A stretch of DNA of 17,967 nucleotides from Paraclostridium ghonii (GTDB lineage Bacteria; Bacillota; Clostridia; Peptostreptococcales; Peptostreptococcaceae): positions 1 through 17,967 of the forward strand of contig NZ_JAKEDR010000054.1 of assembly GCF_023653455.1 (NCBI RefSeq). Reading direction: 5' to 3'. Position numbers and translations under genes: made by a program. Under the pieces are notes generated by a model. The model was not told the DNA's origin, did no database searches, and saw only the letters and a program-made list of their open reading frames with translations. Positions 1 to 8,154 of this stretch are shown here, piece by piece; position 1 is the first letter of the stretch, and each line of letters begins with the position of its first letter.

Positions 1-8
1 ACGTTCAA

Positions 9-35
9 TTGAATAATTAAAAAAAAATTATTCAA
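9..35. other. AT-rich hairpin at the window edge
   Basis: TTGAATAATT (9-18) and AATTATTCAA (26-35) form a perfect 10-bp stem around a loop of seven A. It may be the remnant of a terminator for a gene left of the window, but no T-run follows on either strand, so this is uncertain. The remainder of 1-222 is AT-rich, has no supportable gene, and holds the atp promoter. Confidence 0.35.
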
Positions 36-84
36 AATTTATACAAAAATGAAAAAACTGAAACTTTAAAATGCAGATTAGGTA

Positions 85-113
85 TTGATAAAAATATTTA
101 AAAGAAATATAAT
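85..113 (+). promoter_or_regulatory. Sigma-A-type promoter of the atp operon
   Basis: TTGATA (85-90) is separated by exactly 17 bases from a perfect TATAAT (108-113). It lies about 120 bases upstream of the first atp gene, giving a 5' leader of roughly 110 bases in which I see no clear riboswitch fold. A second TATAAT at 121-126 lacks a matching -35 box. Confidence 0.75.
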
Positions 114-231
114 AATGGAATATAATTTACAATTAAAATATTCAATCTTTCAAACAAATACATTTACATAATAAGAAATAATTTTCTAATAAGATTAATG
201 TATAAACTAAGATACAAGAGGTATGATATTT

Positions 232-462
232 ATGGATGATAAACATAGAAAATATGTACAAGTACTTAGCATGCTTTCTTTATTAAGTCAAGTAGGACTA
301 ATGATAATAATTCCTATTTTAGGATGTGCTTTTATAGGAAAGTACTTAGATGATAAATTCGGGAGCAGTCCGTTTTTATTGCTAATTTTCCTTTTATTAG
401 GGATAGGTGGTGCATTTAGTGGTGTTTATAAAACCTTAATTGTATATGCGAAAAGGAAGTGA
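232..462 (+). CDS. atpZ: AtpZ/AtpI-family membrane protein, first gene of the ATP synthase operon
   Basis: A protein of about 76 residues with two predicted hydrophobic segments (about residues 12-36 and 45-67) joined by a short polar turn rich in Lys, Asp and Gly. This is the layout of the small AtpZ/AtpI-type proteins encoded at the head of bacterial F-type ATPase operons. Family members are thought to help assemble the c ring or to mediate Mg2+/Ca2+ movement. ATG 232 is chosen because AAGAGG (216-221) lies 10 bases upstream; the earlier in-frame ATG at 223 would sit one base from that site. The stop lies 4 bases before the next gene, so the two are probably translationally coupled. The role is inferred from position and topology. 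Confidence 0.75.
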   Translation: MDDKHRKYVQVLSMLSLLSQVGLMIIIPILGCAFIGKYLDDKFGSSPFLLLIFLLLGIGGAFSGVYKTLIVYAKRK

Positions 463-466
463 TTAA

Positions 467-856
467 ATGAATATTAGTCTAGAAAAGCAAATAAAAGAAG
501 TTAATAAAGGTATAGTCATAATTGATTTAATCGCAGCTATATTAATTGTTTTTTTATCAAACTCTCCAAAGGAAATGCTTACAGGTCTTGTGTTTGGGAG
601 CATAATAGCTATGTTAAATTTTAGATTACTAGCTATATCGTTGCAAAAATCAGTAACGTATCCTACTAATAAGGCTCAAATATATTCAACAAGTAGATAC
701 ATAATAAGGATGATAATAGTAGGTGTGGTTTTATTTGTTTCGGCAAAGTCTCCACATATAAATATTATTGGAACTACCATAGGCTTATTGAGCACTAAGT
801 TTTCTATATTAGGTAAAACATTAGTAATAGACAAACTTAAAAGAAAGGAGGCGTAA
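467..856 (+). CDS. atpI: ATP synthase subunit I (AtpI), membrane assembly factor
   Basis: A protein of 129 residues with four hydrophobic stretches (roughly residues 15-31, 36-58, 74-92 and 97-115), typical of the poorly conserved AtpI/subunit I proteins. Work on other bacteria implicates AtpI in assembly or stability of the c ring; it is not part of the finished enzyme. AAGGAAGTGA precedes ATG 467 at good spacing, within the end of atpZ. The stop at 856 is 2 bases before the GTG of atpB, so expression is probably coupled. The family evolves quickly, so the assignment rests on topology and operon position as much as on sequence. Confidence 0.75.
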   Translation: MNISLEKQIKEVNKGIVIIDLIAAILIVFLSNSPKEMLTGLVFGSIIAMLNFRLLAISLQKSVTYPTNKAQIYSTSRYIIRMIIVGVVLFVSAKSPHINIIGTTIGLLSTKFSILGKTLVIDKLKRKEA

Positions 857-858
857 CT

Positions 859-1560
859 GTGAGTCAAGCACAATATATATTATATTTTGGAAACTTTAAG
901 TTAAGTGATACAGTTATAACAAGTTGGATAATAATAGCAGGTCTTGCTATAGCATCTTATTTCTTAACTAGAAACTTAAAGAAAGTTCCAACTAGTAAAG
1001 TACAAATATTTTTAGAATTTGTTATAGGTGGATTTGATAAGTTTATAAAGGATACTATGGGAGAAAAAGCTATAAAAAAATTACCTTTTATAGTTCCATA
1101 TATAGGAAGTTTATTCTTCTTCTTTGCAGCTTCAAACCTTATAGGTCTATTAGGGTTTAGATCACCTACAACAGATTTAGACACTACATTAGCATGGGCA
1201 TTAATAACATTCTTTATGATTTATTATGCAGGTATCAAGTCAAGTGGATTATCTTACTTCAAAGGGTTACTTGATCCAATACCATTTTTATTACCGCTTA
1301 ATATAATAGGTGAGTTAGCAAAACCTATATCATTAAGTTTCCGTCCATTTGGTAATATATTAGGTGGAGCTGTTATAATGAAATTATTATATGACTTCCT
1401 AGCATTTGTTTCTTTGAAGTTAACAGGCCTACATATACCTTTTGGACAATTAATAATACCGGTACCACTACATTTATACTTTGATATATTTGCTGGGGTA
1501 CTACAAGCGTTCATATTTATAATGCTTACAATGGTATTTGTATCAAATGCTACAGAGTAA
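859..1560 (+). CDS. atpB: ATP synthase F0 subunit a
   Basis: Subunit a of the F0 sector, 233 residues, forms the stator ion half-channels against the rotating c ring. Five or more hydrophobic helices are visible. The essential stator arginine is Arg162 in FRPFGNILGG, where the family usually has L-R-L-F-G-N. The Pro after the Arg is unusual compared with the canonical motif, although clostridial relatives vary at this site. NIIGELAKPISLS just before it is also a family signature. The start is GTG 859, with AAAGGAGG (844-851) 7 bases upstream overlapping the end of atpI. Together with the c subunit it sets ion specificity; the c-subunit residues point to Na+. Confidence 0.95.
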   Translation: MSQAQYILYFGNFKLSDTVITSWIIIAGLAIASYFLTRNLKKVPTSKVQIFLEFVIGGFDKFIKDTMGEKAIKKLPFIVPYIGSLFFFFAASNLIGLLGFRSPTTDLDTTLAWALITFFMIYYAGIKSSGLSYFKGLLDPIPFLLPLNIIGELAKPISLSFRPFGNILGGAVIMKLLYDFLAFVSLKLTGLHIPFGQLIIPVPLHLYFDIFAGVLQAFIFIMLTMVFVSNATE

Positions 1561-1616
1561 TTGATATGTAAATAAACAAAAAATAAAAATTATTGAAATT
1601 CAAGGAGGAAACAATT

Positions 1617-1871
1617 ATGGAAACAGCTATATTATTAGCAGGTTCAGCTATAGGAGCAGGTCTTGCAGTTATGACAGGTATAGGAGCAGGAATAGGACAA
1701 GGGTTCGCAGCAGGTAAAGCTGCTGAGGCAGTTGGTAATCAACCAGAAGCTAAAGGTGATATAACTCAAACAATGTTACTTGGAGCTGCAGTTGCAGAGT
1801 CTTCAGCAATATATGGTTTAGTTATTGCTATAATCCTTATATTTGCTAATCCATTCATAACAAAATTATAA
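1617..1871 (+). CDS. atpE: ATP synthase F0 subunit c (Na+-type binding signature)
   Basis: Proteolipid of 84 residues: two transmembrane helices joined by a polar loop (GNQPEAKGD, residues 40-48). Several copies form the rotor ring. The ion-binding carboxylate is Glu61 in helix 2. Gln28, Val59, Glu61, Ser62, Ser63 and Tyr66 align, with a constant offset of four, with Gln32, Val63, Glu65, Ser66, Thr67 and Tyr70, the Na+ ligand network of Ilyobacter tartaricus. Na+ coupling is therefore predicted, with Ser in place of Thr as a conservative change. ATG 1617 follows a strong AAGGAGGA; an upstream in-frame TTG at 1593 has no such site. The 56-base gap before it is A-rich and unstructured, which would favour the high translation this subunit needs. 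Confidence 0.95.
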   Translation: METAILLAGSAIGAGLAVMTGIGAGIGQGFAAGKAAEAVGNQPEAKGDITQTMLLGAAVAESSAIYGLVIAIILIFANPFITKL

Positions 1872-1895
1872 GAATTAAGTTTAAGGCATTATAAA

Positions 1896-1919
1896 TAGGA
1901 GGTGGGGAACCATCTCCTA
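1896..1919 (+). other. Intercistronic hairpin between atpE and atpF with a GNRA tetraloop
   Basis: Bases 1896-1905 pair with 1910-1919 in an uninterrupted 10-bp stem (one G-U pair) closed by the loop GGAA, a GNRA tetraloop. No T-run follows, so it is not an intrinsic terminator. Its left arm contains an AGGAGGTGG Shine-Dalgarno-like sequence that the fold hides. An RNA-stability or processing element that raises atpE mRNA relative to downstream genes is the likely role; this is inference. Confidence 0.7.
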
Positions 1920-1955
1920 ATTACGAATTGTGATTAGTAGAAAGGAGGAATAAGG

Positions 1956-2456
1956 ATGGAATTAAAACCACTAATTGGAATATCATATGAATTATTATTC
2001 CAATTAATAAATACATTCTTAGTGTTTGTTATTTTAAAGAAACTTTTATTTAAGCCTGTTTTAGGAATAATAGAAGCTAGAGAAAAAGATATTCAAACAA
2101 ACTTAGCTCAAGGAGAACAATCTAAATCTGAGGGTGAAAAGTTCAAAAAAGAATTCGAAGAAAAATTAAGTTCTGCTAAAGAACAAGGACAAGAAATAAT
2201 AAAACAAGCTACATTAAGAGCAGAACAAAAATCAGAGGAAATAATATCTACAGCTAAAAATGAAGCTACAAGCATAAAAGAAAAAGCTAGCAAAGATATA
2301 GTACAAGAAAGACAAAAAGTTATGAATGAAGTGAAAGATGACATCTCTTCAATAGCTTTACTTGCAGCATCTAAGGTTATAGAAAAAGACCTAGATAAGT
2401 CTAAGCATGAAAAGCTAATAAATGACTTTATAAAAGAGGTAGGCGAAGCTCAATGA
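1956..2456 (+). CDS. atpF: ATP synthase F0 subunit b
   Basis: Subunit b, 166 residues, is the peripheral stalk joining membrane subunit a to delta on top of F1. It has one N-terminal membrane helix (about residues 9-28) followed by a long charged helix rich in Lys, Glu, Gln and Ala (about 35-145) that would dimerise as a right-handed coiled coil. Length and layout are normal. ATG 1956 follows AAAGGAGGA at good spacing. Its last codons overlap atpH by four bases (ATGA), implying coupled translation and matched amounts of the stalk subunits. Confidence 0.95.
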   Translation: MELKPLIGISYELLFQLINTFLVFVILKKLLFKPVLGIIEAREKDIQTNLAQGEQSKSEGEKFKKEFEEKLSSAKEQGQEIIKQATLRAEQKSEEIISTAKNEATSIKEKASKDIVQERQKVMNEVKDDISSIALLAASKVIEKDLDKSKHEKLINDFIKEVGEAQ

Positions 2457-2995
2457 TAAATACAATTGCAAGCAGATACGCTGAAGCCTTATTCCAAGTT
2501 GGAGAAGAGTCTAACTCAACTGAAAATCTATATAATGAGCTAAAGGCTGTAGTAGATATAATAAAAGAAAATAAAGAGTTTTCAAATATATTAAAGTCTC
2601 CTATAGTTTCAAAGGAAGATAAAAAAGATTTAATATCTAATGTATTTGGATCTCAAATAAATAAAGAAATGTTAAATTTCATGAAAATATTAGCTGATAA
2701 AGATAGATTAGCTTTAATAGCTAGTATAACAGAAGCTTTTAAAACTTTATTAAATGATAAGAATAATATATTGGAAGGAATTGCTATAACAGCACTTCCT
2801 ATGAAAGATGACGAACTTGAAGGACTTCAAGGTAAACTTTCAGCTAAATACAATAAAACAGTTATTCTAAAAAATGAAGTAGATGAGTCTGTATTAGGAG
2901 GAGTCCTAGTTAGACTTGGAAATGAAGAGATAGATGGAACGGTTAAAAATCGTTTAGATAAAATGAAGGAACAACTATCTCAAGTAATATCTTAG
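2453..2995 (+). CDS. atpH: ATP synthase F1 subunit delta
   Basis: Subunit delta (OSCP homologue), 180 residues, clamps the b stalk to the crown of the alpha3-beta3 head. The N-terminal helical domain begins with the typical IASRYAEALFQV. The C-terminal portion carries the family pattern VLGGVLVRLGNEEIDGTV (about residues 145-165). The start overlaps the atpF stop in an ATGA junction. The length is normal and nothing is missing. A TAGGAGGG ribosome binding site for atpA begins at its stop codon. Confidence 0.95.
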   Translation: MINTIASRYAEALFQVGEESNSTENLYNELKAVVDIIKENKEFSNILKSPIVSKEDKKDLISNVFGSQINKEMLNFMKILADKDRLALIASITEAFKTLLNDKNNILEGIAITALPMKDDELEGLQGKLSAKYNKTVILKNEVDESVLGGVLVRLGNEEIDGTVKNRLDKMKEQLSQVIS

Positions 2996-3010
2996 GAGGG
3001 CGGTGAACCC

Positions 3011-4513
3011 ATGAATTTAAGACCAGAAGAAATAAGTGCTATAATAAAAGAGCAAATAAAAAATTACGAAAATAAAGTAGAGTTAACAGATACAGGAAGT
3101 GTTTTAAAAGTTGGGGACGGTATAGCTAGTGTTTACGGATTAGAAAAAGCTATGGCTGGTGAATTATTAGAGTTCCCAGGAAAAGTATACGGAATGGCTC
3201 TTAACCTTGAAGAAGAAATGGTTGGGGCAGTTATATTAGGAGATGACTCTGGAATAAAAGAAGGAGACATCGTAAAAAGAACTGGTAATATAGTTCAAGT
3301 TCCAGTTGGTGAAGCTATGCTAGGTAGAGTTGTTAACTCACTAGGACAACCAGTTGATGGAAAAGGACCTATAAATACTGATAAATTCAGACCGGTTGAA
3401 TCTGAAGCTACAGGAATAATGGCTAGAAAATCTGTTCATCAACCATTACAAACAGGAATAAAAGCTATAGATGCCATGATACCAATAGGTAAAGGACAAA
3501 GAGAGCTTGTTATCGGAGATAGACAAACAGGTAAAACATCTATATGTATAGATACAATACTTAACCAAAAAGGTAAAGATGTTATATGTATATATGTTGC
3601 AATAGGACAAAAACGTTCTACTGTTTCTCAAGTTGTTAGTACATTAGAAAAAGGTGGAGCAATGGATTACACAATAGTAGTTTCTGCTACTGCGTCTGAA
3701 TCTGCACCACTTCAATTCTTAGCTCCATATGCAGGTGTTACTATGGGTGAAGAATTTATGTTTGATGGAAAACATGTATTAATAGTATATGATGACTTAA
3801 CTAAGCATGCCGTTGCATACAGAGAAATGTCATTATTACTTAAGAGACCACCAGGACGTGAAGCGTACCCAGGAGATGTATTCTACCTACACTCAAGATT
3901 ATTAGAAAGAGCAGCTAAATTATCTGATGAATTAGGCGGAGGATCAATAACTGCATTACCTATAATAGAAACACAAGGTGGAGACGTTTCTGCTTATATA
4001 CCAACTAACGTTATATCAATAACAGATGGACAAATATATCTTGTTCCAGAATTATTCTACTCAGGAATAAGACCTGCGGTTGACCCTGGTATATCAGTTT
4101 CAAGGGTTGGAGGATCTGCACAAATAAAATCAATGAAAAAAGTTGCAGGACCATTAAAACTTCTTTACTCTCAATATAAAGAGCTTGCTGCATTTGCTCA
4201 ATTTGGATCTGACTTAGATGAAGATACGAAAAAGAGACTTGCTCAAGGGGAAAGAATAGTTGAAGTTCTAAAACAAGGAGAACATCAACCAATGGAAGTT
4301 TCAAATCAAGTTATAATGGTATTTGCAGTTACAAATAACTTATTAGCAGATATACCTGTAAATAACATAAAGAGATTTGAAGCAGAATTACTAGAATTTA
4401 TAGATGCTAATTATCCACAAATAGGAGAAAAAATTCTTGCAAATGATGAATTTGCTCAAGAATTAACAAACGCTATAAACGATTTCAAAAAGAAATTTGT
4501 TGTAGAAGCGTAA
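3011..4513 (+). CDS. atpA: ATP synthase F1 subunit alpha
   Basis: Non-catalytic nucleotide-binding subunit of the F1 head, 500 residues, the usual length. The N-terminal beta barrel (about 25-95) is followed by the nucleotide-binding domain with Walker A GDRQTGKT at 169-176. The alpha/beta signature [11 protein letters not shown] is present near residue 357, and a helical C-terminal domain follows. The alpha-specific Gln in the P-loop is present, so it binds but should not turn over ATP. ATG 3011 lies 15 bases after the atpH stop with TAGGAGGG upstream. No odd residues were seen. Confidence 0.98.
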   Translation: MNLRPEEISAIIKEQIKNYENKVELTDTGSVLKVGDGIASVYGLEKAMAGELLEFPGKVYGMALNLEEEMVGAVILGDDSGIKEGDIVKRTGNIVQVPVGEAMLGRVVNSLGQPVDGKGPINTDKFRPVESEATGIMARKSVHQPLQTGIKAIDAMIPIGKGQRELVIGDRQTGKTSICIDTILNQKGKDVICIYVAIGQKRSTVSQVVSTLEKGGAMDYTIVVSATASESAPLQFLAPYAGVTMGEEFMFDGKHVLIVYDDLTKHAVAYREMSLLLKRPPGREAYPGDVFYLHSRLLERAAKLSDELGGGSITALPIIETQGGDVSAYIPTNVISITDGQIYLVPELFYSGIRPAVDPGISVSRVGGSAQIKSMKKVAGPLKLLYSQYKELAAFAQFGSDLDEDTKKRLAQGERIVEVLKQGEHQPMEVSNQVIMVFAVTNNLLADIPVNNIKRFEAELLEFIDANYPQIGEKILANDEFAQELTNAINDFKKKFVVEA

Positions 4514-4541
4514 TCCTTTTTAAAAAAAGGAGGTAACTCAA

Positions 4542-5405
4542 TTGGCAGGAGCTGGAATGAAAGAAATCAAAACTCGTATTGCCAGTGTTGAAAATACGAA
4601 ACAAATAACTAAGGCTATGGAATTAGTTTCCTCTTCTAAATTTAGAAGAGCTAAGGAAAAAGCTGAAAGTTCTAAAGCGTACTTTGACACTTTAAAAGAG
4701 GCTGTAGAAAATATAGCTAAGAGTACGAGTGGAGTTAAAAGTGAATTTCTTAAACAAAGAGAAGTTGAAAATAGATGTTATGTAGTAATAGCTGGAGATA
4801 GAGGACTTGCAGGAGGATACAACTCAAATGTATTTAAAGCATTAGTTGCTGAAACTGAAGATTCTAATAATGTTAAGGTTATTACTGTAGGAAAGAAAGC
4901 AAAAGAATTTGTTAGCAAAAGAAATTTTGAATTAATAGGTTCAATAAAATCTGTTGAAAATGCTAACTATGAAGATATAATGAATATATCGAAAACTATA
5001 ATGGAATCTTATCAAAACGGAGATATAGATGAAGTTAAATTAATATATACAGAATTCGTTTCTGCATTAAGTCAAGAACCAAGACTAGTTAAGCTTTTAC
5101 CAGTAAGTGTAGAAGCTAACAAAGATGAAGAGAAGAAGAAAAGTGGAGCGGCAGTTCAATACTTACCTTCTCCAGATGCTGTGCTTGGGTTTATAGTTCC
5201 TAAGTATGTATCAGGAATGATATACGGAGGATTAGCTGAATCTTATGCTTCTGAGCAAGCTGCAAGAAGAACAGCTATGGAATCTGCAACAGATAATGCA
5301 AATGAAATGATATCTAATTTAGAATTACAATACAATAGAGCAAGACAAGCTGCGGTTACTCAAGAAATATCTGAGATAGTTGCAGGAGCTTCTTCAGCTC
5401 AATAA
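4542..5405 (+). CDS. atpG: ATP synthase F1 subunit gamma
   Basis: Central shaft subunit, 287 residues, which rotates inside alpha3-beta3. The N-terminal helix MKEIKTRIASVENTKQITKA and the C-terminal helix ending in RQAAVTQEISEIVAGA are the two conserved coiled-coil strands; a Rossmann-like middle holds VVIAGDRGLAGGYNSN. The start is TTG 4542: AAGGAGGT (4527-4534) is 7 bases away, whereas the in-frame ATG 4557 would be 22 bases away. Just upstream, TCCTTTTT (4514-4521) can pair with the A-rich 5' half of this ribosome binding site, a weak potential brake on gamma translation. Confidence 0.96.
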   Translation: MAGAGMKEIKTRIASVENTKQITKAMELVSSSKFRRAKEKAESSKAYFDTLKEAVENIAKSTSGVKSEFLKQREVENRCYVVIAGDRGLAGGYNSNVFKALVAETEDSNNVKVITVGKKAKEFVSKRNFELIGSIKSVENANYEDIMNISKTIMESYQNGDIDEVKLIYTEFVSALSQEPRLVKLLPVSVEANKDEEKKKSGAAVQYLPSPDAVLGFIVPKYVSGMIYGGLAESYASEQAARRTAMESATDNANEMISNLELQYNRARQAAVTQEISEIVAGASSAQ

Positions 5406-5418
5406 ATAAGGAGGTTAG

Positions 5419-6816
<1,398 letters not shown>

Positions 6817-6818
6817 TA

Positions 6819-7079
6819 ATGGCAAGTGAATTTGCGGTTAAAATTGTTACTCCTGAAAAAGTCTTCTATGAAGGTCAAACAGAGATGATAATAGTTAGAA
6901 CTACTGAAGGAGATAGAGGTATATTAAAAAACCATAGACCTTTAGTTTCGGGATTATCAGATGGGACTCTACGTATAAAAAAAGAAGGTAAATTTAAAGA
7001 AGCAAAAATATCTGGAGGATTCATTCAAGTTGAAAAAGAACAAGCTGTTATTTTAACTGAATCTGCAGAGTGGTTATAG
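6819..7079 (+). CDS. atpC: ATP synthase F1 subunit epsilon, N-terminal domain only
   Basis: Only 86 residues, against about 130-140 in B. subtilis or E. coli. The whole protein is the N-terminal beta-sandwich domain (VKIVTPEKVFYEG to QAVILTESAEWL), which docks on gamma and the c ring. The C-terminal two-helix domain, which in other bacteria binds ATP and inhibits hydrolysis, is absent. The stop TAG (7077-7079) is followed directly by the operon terminator, so no decayed remainder is hidden in another frame. The start is 2 bases after the atpD stop, with AAGGAGAG upstream. Epsilon should still couple the rotor but cannot lock F1 in the usual way. Naturally short epsilon subunits are known in some bacteria. 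Confidence 0.93.
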   Translation: MASEFAVKIVTPEKVFYEGQTEMIIVRTTEGDRGILKNHRPLVSGLSDGTLRIKKEGKFKEAKISGGFIQVEKEQAVILTESAEWL

Positions 7080-7080
7080 A

Positions 7081-7117
7081 AAAAGGCTAGAGTTTAACTC
7101 TAGCCTTTTATTTTTTT
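7081..7117 (+). terminator. Rho-independent terminator of the atp operon
   Basis: A 13-bp perfect stem (7081-7093 with 7097-7109, core GGCTAGAGT) and a TTA loop are followed by a T-rich tail. It begins 2 bases after the atpC stop and separates the ATP synthase operon from the acpS cluster. Confidence 0.93.
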
Positions 7118-7235
7118 AAAAAATAACCACTATTAACTTAAATTTGAATAATTGTGGAACTATGAAAATAAATAGCGGTATAGTAATATTAAAACATGAT
7201 ATTAAATAAATTTTAATATAAAGAATTGAATAGAT

Positions 7236-7265
7236 TTGAATTTAAGTAACAAAATAGTATATATA
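7236..7265 (+). promoter_or_regulatory. Possible promoter of the acpS cluster
   Basis: TTGAAT (7236-7241) lies 16-18 bases before overlapping TATATA boxes (7258-7265). The match is modest, and the transcript would start almost at the acpS ribosome binding site. The remainder of 7118-7284 is AT-rich with no gene; it includes a loose inverted repeat of ATATTAAAA and TTTTAATAT. Confidence 0.35.
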
Positions 7266-7284
7266 CATAAAATTGGAGGCATCC

Positions 7285-7665
7285 ATGAATATATTGGGTA
7301 TAGGCATAGATATAATAGAAATAGAAAGAATAAAAAACATATTAAAAAGGAACAAAAGGTTTCTAAGTAAAATATTTACTGAAGAGGAAATAAAATATTT
7401 TGAATCAAAAAAGTTTAAACCAGAAACTGTAGCTGGAAATTTTTCAGCAAAAGAAGCTATAAGTAAAGCTTTTGGAAGTGGCATAAGAAATTTTAATTTC
7501 GATGATATAGAAATTTTAAGAGATAAAAATGGAAAACCTATAGTTAAAACTTATAATAATTTAAGACAAATGTGCATAGATTATAATGTTTTAGAAATAC
7601 AAGTTTCTATATCTCATAGTGAAAATTATGCTGTAGCAAATGCTATGGTAATAGTTAAGGAGTGA
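7285..7665 (+). CDS. acpS: Holo-[acyl-carrier-protein] synthase
   Basis: AcpS, 126 residues, transfers 4'-phosphopantetheine from coenzyme A to the serine of apo-acyl carrier protein and so activates it for fatty acid synthesis. The N-terminal GIGIDIIEIERI supplies the Mg2+-binding Asp9, and GNFSAKEAISKAFGSG (51-66) supplies Glu57. ISHSENYAVA near the C terminus is also typical. Size and motifs match the trimeric AcpS family. ATG 7285 is chosen because GGAGG (7275-7279) lies 5 bases upstream; the in-frame TTG at 7273 has no site. It is the first gene of a tight cluster; the next start is 6 bases past its stop, and its last codons contain that gene's ribosome binding site. Confidence 0.95.
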   Translation: MNILGIGIDIIEIERIKNILKRNKRFLSKIFTEEEIKYFESKKFKPETVAGNFSAKEAISKAFGSGIRNFNFDDIEILRDKNGKPIVKTYNNLRQMCIDYNVLEIQVSISHSENYAVANAMVIVKE

Positions 7666-7670
7666 TAAAA

Positions 7671-8132
7671 ATGAAGACTAAAAAAGCAAAAGATATAATG
7701 ACTACTGATGTAAAAGTAGCAAGAGAAGCTGACACCATACAGGATATAGCCAATATTCTTATAACTGAGAAGATAGGTGGGGTTCCGGTGGTAGATGAAG
7801 ATAATAAAGTAGTAGGTATTATCTCAGAAACAGATATAATTAAAAAAGAAAAATATGTAAATCCTCCAGAGTATATAACATTTTTACAAGGATTAATATG
7901 TATTAATGATTTTAAAAAAATAGAACGTGATATAAAAGATATATCAGCTACTAAAGTTAAAGATTTAATGTCTAAAGATGTTATCAAAGTATATGAAGAT
8001 GATACATTTGATGATATTGCAAACATAATGATAAAACAGTCAGTAAACAGGGTACCTGTAGTTGATGTAAATGACAAAATAAAAGGAATAATTTGCAGAT
8101 ACGATATAATAAAATCTATGTATGAAGATTAG
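7671..8132 (+). CDS. CBS-pair domain protein
   Basis: A protein of 153 residues made almost entirely of two CBS domains. The first (about 7-60) has AKDIMTTDVKV and GGVPVVDEDNKVVGIISETDII. The second (about 93-150) has VKDLMSKDVIKV and VNRVPVVDVNDKIKGIICRYDII. CBS pairs usually bind adenine nucleotides or S-adenosylmethionine and act as sensors, but no effector domain is attached. Residues 61-92 form a charged linker longer than usual. AAGGAGTGA precedes ATG 7671; the upstream GTG 7662 lies inside that site. It sits between acpS and the gerS-like gene, where B. subtilis has no CBS gene. Function unknown; cellular energy sensing is a guess. Confidence 0.88.
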   Translation: MKTKKAKDIMTTDVKVAREADTIQDIANILITEKIGGVPVVDEDNKVVGIISETDIIKKEKYVNPPEYITFLQGLICINDFKKIERDIKDISATKVKDLMSKDVIKVYEDDTFDDIANIMIKQSVNRVPVVDVNDKIKGIICRYDIIKSMYED

Positions 8133-8154
8133 ATTTAAATTTAGGAGGTATTGT

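Noticed and set aside
1897..1936. Tiny open frame starting at GTG 1902 between atpE and atpF
   Set aside because: About 11 codons, with its start buried in the hairpin stem and no separate ribosome binding site at correct spacing.
4011..4304. 97-codon open frame on the minus strand
   Set aside because: Antisense to atpA, a consequence of codon composition.
4411..4419. Perfect DnaA box TTATCCACA
   Set aside because: It lies inside atpA and encodes conserved residues (Tyr-Pro-Gln context); there is no cluster of boxes or AT-rich unwinding region, so it is not an origin.
7187..7225. Loose inverted repeat ATATTAAAA/TTTTAATAT upstream of acpS
   Set aside because: Pure A/T pairing with a loop of about 20 bases is expected by chance in DNA of this composition.
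7655..8077. 140-codon open frame on the minus strand
   Set aside because: Antisense to the CBS-domain gene, which has clear family motifs and a ribosome binding site. The mirrored frame shows no domain.
8098..8105. Sigma-E-like -10 box upstream of the gerS-like gene as an annotated promoter
   Set aside because: Only a partial match with a poor -35 partner; kept as a testable idea and not as a feature.
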